52,527 nucleotides of DNA from HKST-UBA85 sp035654775 (GTDB lineage: Bacteria; Bacteroidota; Bacteroidia; Flavobacteriales; Flavobacteriaceae). Made by a program: the position numbers and the translations under genes. Position 1 is the stretch's first letter; the number at the start of each line of letters is the position of its first letter. This document shows, piece after piece, positions 49,065-52,527 of this stretch. The notes below the pieces were generated by a model. It worked only from the letters and a program-made list of their open reading frames with translations, was not told the origin of the DNA and did no database searches. The stretch lies in NCBI GenBank assembly GCA_035654775.1, contig DASRWB010000055.1:1-52527 (forward strand), written 5' to 3'.

Positions 49065-49418
49065 ATGAAAATTCAAATCCATCAAATTCTAACACTTAAC
49101 AAGTTGCAGTATCTCAACTTTGTTAATGAGCAGTACAATGCCTGGTGTAAAAGTCTATCCGATATGTTTTTAATTCCTGCAAGGGAACTCCAAATTAATC
49201 GTGAGCTTTACAATTGGTTTCTTGCCAAGTGGGATGCGCGCGTAGTTACCCCTTTTCTTAAGGAAAATGAAGAATTTATCCTTGCGGGAATTCAAGGACC
49301 TGTGTATTGGGACTTATTTCTTAACCATGTAAAATCACCATACTCCATGCGTAACGTATTCCCCGGAGTATTAATTAACAACATCAAAAAACAACATTAC
49401 AAAAAAATCAACTCTTAA
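49065..49418 (+). CDS. Hypothetical phage early protein
   Basis: 117 residues with no motif I recognise. It is rich in aromatic residues (YNAWCKSLSDMF, YNWFLAKWDARV, GPVYWDLFLNHV) and has no signal or membrane segment. Located 9 bp after the RecA-fold ATPase gene and 10 bp before DUF3164, in the same direction, so it belongs to the early operon. Confidence 0.7.
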   Translation: MKIQIHQILTLNKLQYLNFVNEQYNAWCKSLSDMFLIPARELQINRELYNWFLAKWDARVVTPFLKENEEFILAGIQGPVYWDLFLNHVKSPYSMRNVFPGVLINNIKKQHYKKINS

Positions 49419-49428
49419 CTGAAAAACT

Positions 49429-50061
49429 ATGAAAAACACAGCCACTCAATTTAAATCTAACGACGCTTTTTGGATTGACGAAACCGGTATAGAGATACCA
49501 TACAGCAGAACTACTAAAGCTGAGCGATTAATGGAACGCCACAGTGCCAAGATACTCAAGCAGGCGCTTAAAATAAACAGCCAGCTCTCAAGCTTCAAGA
49601 GCACCATACGCGATCTGTCACAGCAGGCCTACGAGGCATTTATGGAAGAAAAGCAATCTAACAAAGAGAGCAAAGGCAACTTTACCTGGTACAATTTTGA
49701 CCGATCCATCAAGATTGAAGTATCAGTAAACGAGCCTATACAGTTTGATGACCTGACCATCAAGGCCGCCAAAGACAAGTTTGATCATTTTCTCAAGGAA
49801 AACGTCACTTCTAAGAATGAGTTTGTCAAGGAAATGGTCATTGATGCCTTTCAGACCCAGCGCAGTGGCCAATTGGACACCAAGCGCGTCATGAACCTGA
49901 CCCGTTACGAGCGAAAGATAAACGACCCGTTATTTTCTGAAGCGGTAAACCTGATCAATGAGTCCATTCGCCGTCCTAAAAGCAAAACCTACTTCAGGGT
50001 TTGGCAAAAAGACGCTGCCGGAGAGTACCAAAATGTAGAATTGAACCTATCAAGCATTTAG
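49429..50061 (+). CDS. DUF3164 family phage protein
   Basis: 210 residues covering a DUF3164 domain: FWIDETGIEIPYSRTTKAER, a helical middle (ILKQALKINSQLSSFK), TWYNFDRSIKIEVSVN and a C-terminal VNLINESIRRPKSKTYFRVW. The family is common in Mu-like phages and is sometimes labelled sulfate transport without basis; molecular role unknown. Confidence 0.85.
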   Translation: MKNTATQFKSNDAFWIDETGIEIPYSRTTKAERLMERHSAKILKQALKINSQLSSFKSTIRDLSQQAYEAFMEEKQSNKESKGNFTWYNFDRSIKIEVSVNEPIQFDDLTIKAAKDKFDHFLKENVTSKNEFVKEMVIDAFQTQRSGQLDTKRVMNLTRYERKINDPLFSEAVNLINESIRRPKSKTYFRVWQKDAAGEYQNVELNLSSI

Positions 50062-50063
50062 AT

Positions 50064-50258
50064 ATGAAAACACCAAACTTTTGGCACGGCTTAATTGGCT
50101 TAGCATTTGTAGTCATGATTGGAGCCATCCTATCTATGCTTTGGGGCTATGAGTCAAACAAAGGAAATATTGTAATCTCCTGTCTTTTAGTGATGGGTGT
50201 AAGTATCATAATTGCAGACATAACAGACAGACATGGCGGTGGAAATAGTACAGTTTAA
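50064..50258 (+). CDS. Small two-helix membrane protein
   Basis: 64 residues from ATG 50064, 2 bp after the DUF3164 stop (an earlier ATG at 50001 lies inside DUF3164 and is unlikely). Two hydrophobic helices: ~7-27 (WHGLIGLAFVVMIGAILSML) and ~36-53 (IVISCLLVMGVSIIIAD). Could be holin- or exclusion-like, but its early-operon position argues against a lysis holin. Overlaps the next gene by 26 bp. Confidence 0.65.
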   Translation: MKTPNFWHGLIGLAFVVMIGAILSMLWGYESNKGNIVISCLLVMGVSIIIADITDRHGGGNSTV

Positions 50259-50400
50259 CGACCGGGAAATACTAGTGAACGATAAACTGGTATTGCTTAA
50301 CATAGACGGTCAATGGGAAGCAAAAATAGAGCTCACGCCATCTGAGGAACGTGCCCTTAAAGCGCATTTAAGATCTTTAAAGTGGAGGATTAGAGGATAG
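50233..50400 (+). CDS. Small hypothetical phage protein (55 residues)
   Basis: Reads MAVEIVQFNDREILVNDKLV... and ends LRSLKWRIRG at TAG 50398-50400. Composition is regular protein-like (a beta-rich first half, then ELTPSEERALKAHLRSLKW as a helix). It overlaps the membrane-protein gene by 26 bp in another frame, typical of this operon. Function unknown. Confidence 0.65.
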   Translation: MAVEIVQFNDREILVNDKLVLLNIDGQWEAKIELTPSEERALKAHLRSLKWRIRG

Positions 50401-50422
50401 ACAAAAAACCCTTGTCAGGGTT
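50401..50422 (-). terminator. Leftward rho-independent terminator
   Basis: Read on the minus strand: AACCCT-GACA-AGGGTT followed by TTTTGT, a perfect 6-bp stem with a tetraloop and a U-tract that starts in the stem. It faces against the early operon and implies a leftward transcript from the region to its right. Confidence 0.65.
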
Positions 50423-50586
50423 GATGCGGCGAACATGCAACCACAGTACTGGCCTTCACGCCTGGACGTCTTCTAAGGTAATATAGAGCAGGCTGTGAAT
50501 TGTAAAGGGCACTCTAACGAAGCCATTACTGCCCAAATGCGCGCAAAGACTGACAGCACGGAAAGACGGCATTTTTTAAAAAATTA

Positions 50587-50651
50587 AAAGCACTAAGTCC
50601 GGGATTGATAGCATGTCCCCAATCTACCGTCAAAGAAGGACTTAGTGCTTT
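50587..50651. repeat. 14-bp perfect inverted repeat with 37-nt loop
   Basis: AAAGCACTAAGTCC (50587-50600) pairs with GGACTTAGTGCTTT (50638-50651). The loop contains a further GATTG/CAATC pairing (50603-50607 with 50620-50624). On the minus strand the hairpin is followed by TTTTAATTTTTT. It ends 18 bp before a small membrane-peptide ATG. Confidence 0.8.
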
Positions 50652-50669
50652 CCCTAAAAACCTACAAAC

Positions 50670-50759
50670 ATGGTAAAAGTAATAGTATTACTAATTGCAA
50701 ACCTAATAGCCTTATGGCTACTTATTAAAGTGAATCATGAAAAATCTAATACCAAATGA
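50670..50759 (+). CDS. 29-residue single-helix membrane peptide
   Basis: ATG 50670 to TGA 50757-50759 encodes MVKVIVLLIANLIALWLLIK followed by VNHEKSNTK: one perfect transmembrane helix and a polar tail. It overlaps the next gene by 23 bp in another frame. Too short to be sure, but the composition is far from random. Confidence 0.5.
   Translation: MVKVIVLLIANLIALWLLIKVNHEKSNTK
50698..50705 (-). promoter_or_regulatory. Possible leftward -7 element TAGGTTTG
   Basis: Exact TAnnTTTG on the minus strand, about 290 bp before the leftward terminator at 50401; it could start an antisense RNA covering 50401-50690. No -33 element is seen, so a chance match is possible. Confidence 0.3.
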
Positions 50760-50943
50760 TTACAGCCGCTGCAATAACCACCAATGCCAAAAACGGAGTA
50801 ATTGCAAAAGATATTTACAGTTGGGTGTAGACTTTAAAGATGCCAACGAGCATGTAGGCTCTGTATTGGCATCAAAAAAGGTGTTTTCAACTGTTCCCGT
50901 AACCCGGTTTGATGAAAACAATTGCCAAAACCAAATAGTATGA
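50737..50943 (+). CDS. Small Cys-rich phage protein (putative zinc-binding)
   Basis: 68 residues. NDYSRCNNHQCQKRSNCKRYLQ has Cys at about 12, 17 and 23 plus a His, a likely metal-binding knuckle; a further Cys is near the C-terminus (NNCQN). The stop TGA overlaps the next ATG (ATGA, 50940-50943). Function unknown; perhaps nucleic-acid binding. Confidence 0.6.
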   Translation: MKNLIPNDYSRCNNHQCQKRSNCKRYLQLGVDFKDANEHVGSVLASKKVFSTVPVTRFDENNCQNQIV

Positions 50944-51371
50944 TACCTGTATCCAAAGACCAAAAACGTCGTATTGCTATTCTTGTAAAAGGAGATAAAG
51001 AACTTAAGCAAGTACTAGTTCAGCAAGTAACCGGTGACGAAGCTAAAACCAGTACCAACGACCTTACCCATGCGCAGGCCAACCAAATCATATCCAAGCT
51101 TGGAGGCAAGCCGTTCTATTATGACAATTGGGCATTGTTTGATAAAAACAACAAACAACACCTTAACATCCTTTCTCTGGCTATGCAATACGGTTGGAGC
51201 ATTCCACACCCAACCCGAGGCGAAATAGCCGATTTAGGTCGTTTGAGCGAATGGCTAAAGCACGACAAAAAATGCCCGGTTCATAATAAGCTTATCAATA
51301 TGATGCCAAACGAGTTGAGCAAGATCATTCACGCCCTAGAACAAATGATAAAATGGAAGTACAAAAAGTAG
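50940..51371 (+). CDS. GemA/Mu gp16-like regulatory protein
   Basis: 143 residues from ATG 50940 (MIPVSKDQKRRIAILVKGDK). The layout follows Mu gp16/GemA (DUF1018): an N-terminal helical segment, VTGDEAKTSTNDLTHAQANQ, a middle AMQYGWSIPHPTRGEIADLG, and the C-terminal LSKIIHALEQMIKWKYK. GemA is an early Mu protein affecting host and phage gene expression. Start codon overlaps the upstream stop. Family call is moderately sure. Confidence 0.75.
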   Translation: MIPVSKDQKRRIAILVKGDKELKQVLVQQVTGDEAKTSTNDLTHAQANQIISKLGGKPFYYDNWALFDKNNKQHLNILSLAMQYGWSIPHPTRGEIADLGRLSEWLKHDKKCPVHNKLINMMPNELSKIIHALEQMIKWKYKK

Positions 51372-51508
51372 ATTCCCGCACATGCGAGCATCCCATAGAA
51401 TGCCAGTTTACCAAGATAATAGAAGCTTCCATAAACTGCGAAACCACCGTAACCCAATGCGCTCTTTGTGACACAACATTAACCAAACCTATAACCGATT
51501 GCAGATGA
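51353..51508 (+). CDS. 51-residue Cys-rich phage protein
   Basis: ATG 51353 to TGA 51506-51508. Six Cys in TCEHPIECQF, NCETTVTQCALCDTTLTKP and a final DCR, including CALC, suggest a small zinc ribbon. It overlaps the GemA-like gene by 19 bp in another frame and its stop overlaps the next ATG (ATGA), the operon's usual coupling, which supports it being real. Confidence 0.6.
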   Translation: MEVQKVDSRTCEHPIECQFTKIIEASINCETTVTQCALCDTTLTKPITDCR

Positions 51509-51825
51509 TTATACCAAAAGTAGAAATAAAAGTAACGGCTAACGAGCTTAAAGAAGCTTATGCCGCCTTAGACTTCGATTTGCCAAACATACCCGCAGGC
51601 TACAATGAACAGCAGTCTCGTAAACTTAAAAACCTTTACAGCTTGCTCGAAGTAGTGCGCATTAAGCTGGCTAAAAAGGTGCTGTCTAACAAAGACAAAA
51701 AGAAACCTTTTAAATTGTCGTTTGAGCACTTTGAAGCAGACTGTATACATCAAACTATGATGTGCCTTAAGCTAGAACACTACGCTCAAAACTTCTTCAA
51801 TAAGCTAGACCAAAAACTCGCATAA
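51505..51825 (+). CDS. Hypothetical phage protein (106 residues)
   Basis: From ATG 51505 (MIIPKVEIKVTANELKEAYA), overlapping the upstream stop by 4 bp. Mostly helical and basic (RKLKNLYSLLEVVRIKLAKKVLS, shown in part, and KLEHYAQNFFNKLDQK). No known domain recognised. It is followed immediately by the next gene. Confidence 0.65.
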   Translation: MIIPKVEIKVTANELKEAYAALDFDLPNIPAGYNEQQSRKLKNLYSLLEVVRIKLAKKVLSNKDKKKPFKLSFEHFEADCIHQTMMCLKLEHYAQNFFNKLDQKLA

Positions 51826-52248
51826 ATGGAAACCACCTATACCATCATCGCTAAACGTACCGGGAAAATTGTTTTTAAATTCGATTTAAACGGCAATTTA
51901 ATATTCTTTTCATACGAAGGTGAAGCCTTGACGCCAGAGCAAGTAAAGTGGCTGTACCCTAAAATACCACACCACGAAAAAGGCATGGCTCAATGGTTAA
52001 AAATAAAAGAATTTACAATAACCAAAGGTGAGCCCGATATAAGCTTTGAAGTCTTTTGGAACGCCTATGGAATAAAGGCCAAAAAGATACGCGCACACAA
52101 GCTATATGAAAAGCTCACGGACGACGATAAATTTAACGCCATTGCCGGCATTAAACGTTATGATAATTGGCTAAAACTGCAACGAGGCATTGCTAAGGCT
52201 TTACCCGATACGTACCTATCACAAAAACGCTGGCTGGACGAACTTTAG
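51826..52248 (+). CDS. Phage protein with replication-loader-like C-terminus
   Basis: 140 residues. The first ~65 residues are a beta-rich segment (YTIIAKRTGKIVFKFDLNGN). Residues ~70-140 read FEVFWNAYGIKAKKIRAHKL, then KLTDDDKFNAIAGIKRYDNWL and PDTYLSQKRWLDEL, a pattern seen at the C-termini of phage replication/helicase-loader-type proteins. It begins directly after the preceding stop and lies just before the DnaA-like gene, which fits a replication role. Confidence 0.65.
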   Translation: METTYTIIAKRTGKIVFKFDLNGNLIFFSYEGEALTPEQVKWLYPKIPHHEKGMAQWLKIKEFTITKGEPDISFEVFWNAYGIKAKKIRAHKLYEKLTDDDKFNAIAGIKRYDNWLKLQRGIAKALPDTYLSQKRWLDEL

Positions 52249-52252
52249 CGCT

Positions 52253-52527
52253 ATGAAAAAAATCCTAGACATCAATTTGATAGCTGAAATAGTATGCAAG
52301 TTCTACAAAGTAGAGCTTGACTATGTTTTTCAGAAAAGCGGCAAGCAGGTAGTGTGTGAAAAGCGCCAAATAATCCATTATTTAAGCTATGAATTTACCG
52401 AACTTTCCTATAAAGATATAGGTAACTTCCACCCGGAGTACAAATATGATCATGCCACAGTTTTAAATAGCTGTAGAAAAATAAAAACCCGTCTGGAAGT
52501 AGAGAAACCACTGCAGCGGCAAGTACA
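52253..52527 (+). CDS. DnaA domain IV-like DNA-binding protein (3' end off the window)
   Basis: Open from ATG 52253 to the window edge (~91 residues seen). After a short N-terminus it matches the DnaA C-terminal domain: LDYVFQKSGKQVVCEKRQII, HYLSYEFTELSYKDIGN and the DnaA-box-reading signature DHATVLNSCRKIKTRL (DHTTVLHACRKI in DnaA). There is no room for the AAA+ domain upstream, so it is a stand-alone DnaA-box-type binder. It could recruit or mimic host DnaA at phage or host origins; this is inference. Confidence 0.75.
   Translation, partial: MKKILDINLIAEIVCKFYKVELDYVFQKSGKQVVCEKRQIIHYLSYEFTELSYKDIGNFHPEYKYDHATVLNSCRKIKTRLEVEKPLQRQV

Larger units (their letters stand above)
50401..50669. 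other. Unexplained structured gap in the phage early operon (ncRNA or decayed gene)
   Basis: The only large gap in a packed operon. Contents: the leftward terminator (50401-50422); a plus-strand frame from ATG 50435 (MQPQYWPSRLDVF) stopped by TAA 50474-50476 but open again in the same frame to TAA 50581-50583; a T6A6 run at 50572-50583; a second frame continuing from that run to TAA 50674-50676; a minus-strand frame MPSFRAVSLCAHLG... interrupted by one TGA; GGGCA/TGCCC (50508-50534) and a 14-bp perfect inverted repeat (50587-50600 with 50638-50651). Either a structured RNA or a recently broken small gene. Confidence 0.5.
44052..52527 (+). mobile_element. Mu-like transposable prophage, early region (right part off the window)
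   Basis: Gene order parallels phage Mu: leftward S24 repressor (c), small rightward HTH (ner position), MuA-type transposase, MuB-type ATPase, then small early genes, DUF3164 and a GemA (gp16)-like protein. Most genes overlap or nearly touch, as in phage operons. No late genes are seen, so the prophage continues beyond 52527. The given left boundary is the first candidate end motif and is uncertain by a few hundred bases. Confidence 0.85.

Noticed and set aside
50440..50500. tRNA-like anticodon loop CTTCTAA
   Set aside because: The flanking bases do not pair as an anticodon stem and no T-arm or acceptor stem is present.
50590..50620. RNase P RNA-like AAGTCCGGG string
   Set aside because: Only a few bases resemble the conserved region; the rest of the RNase P core is missing and the place (phage operon) is unlikely.

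Overview
The window is a chromosomal segment from a member of Bacteroidota, almost certainly a flavobacterium (family Flavobacteriaceae), with the left part of a Mu-like transposable prophage at its right end. The assignment rests on gldI, a very large type IX-secreted protein with a C-terminal sorting domain, two-subunit methylmalonyl-CoA mutase, a PadR/PspC/head-GIN operon, moderately AT-rich DNA, and many promoters matching the Bacteroidota sigma consensus (TTG-N19-TAnnTTTG).

Region 1 (1-11360): a truncated DUF3810 zinc-protease-like membrane protein; a PepD-type dipeptidase; a leftward operon of a cyclophilin-FKBP fusion lipoprotein, GldI and NrnA (a DHH phosphoesterase); ndk; and a roughly 1750-residue secreted multidomain protein carrying an in-frame 300-bp tandem duplication. 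Region 2 (11360-12157): an 800-bp gene-free spacer between convergent genes, packed with three repeat types: TCCCGA/TCGGGA hairpins, 7-bp tandem repeats and 11-bp tandem repeats. Region 3 (12158-25420): DUF721-lipocalin-recF leftward; a TPR protein, ribH, a small membrane protein, mutL, two rhomboids and an EEP-family hydrolase rightward; then a leftward block parA-parB-DUF5683-dapB-lepB-wbqC.

Region 4 (25421-34680): an M16 protease, then a leftward operon udk-ftsB-mutA-lipoprotein-mutB that joins pyrimidine salvage, division and propionyl-CoA/succinyl-CoA interconversion, and a PQQ-type sugar dehydrogenase. Region 5 (34681-43860): a deletion scar joining the start of a LuxR-type regulator to the tail of a LacI regulator; a small export protein; trxB; a YceI-porin-YceI module; and a leftward envelope-stress operon (DUF4870, PadR, PspC, head-GIN).

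Region 6 (about 44050 to the right end): the early region of a Mu-like prophage. It has a leftward S24 repressor, a Ner-like HTH protein, a MuA-type transposase, a MuB-type ATPase, a RecA-fold ATPase, DUF3164, a GemA-like protein, several very small overlapping genes, a replication-loader-like protein and a truncated gene for a DnaA domain IV-like protein. Two matching 16-bp operators exactly 30 bp apart sit at the repressor/early promoter switch. The otherwise tightly packed early operon is interrupted at 50401-50669 by a stretch with a leftward terminator, a long inverted repeat, a T6A6 run and broken reading frames; this is the best candidate here for something undescribed. The right end of the prophage lies outside the window.
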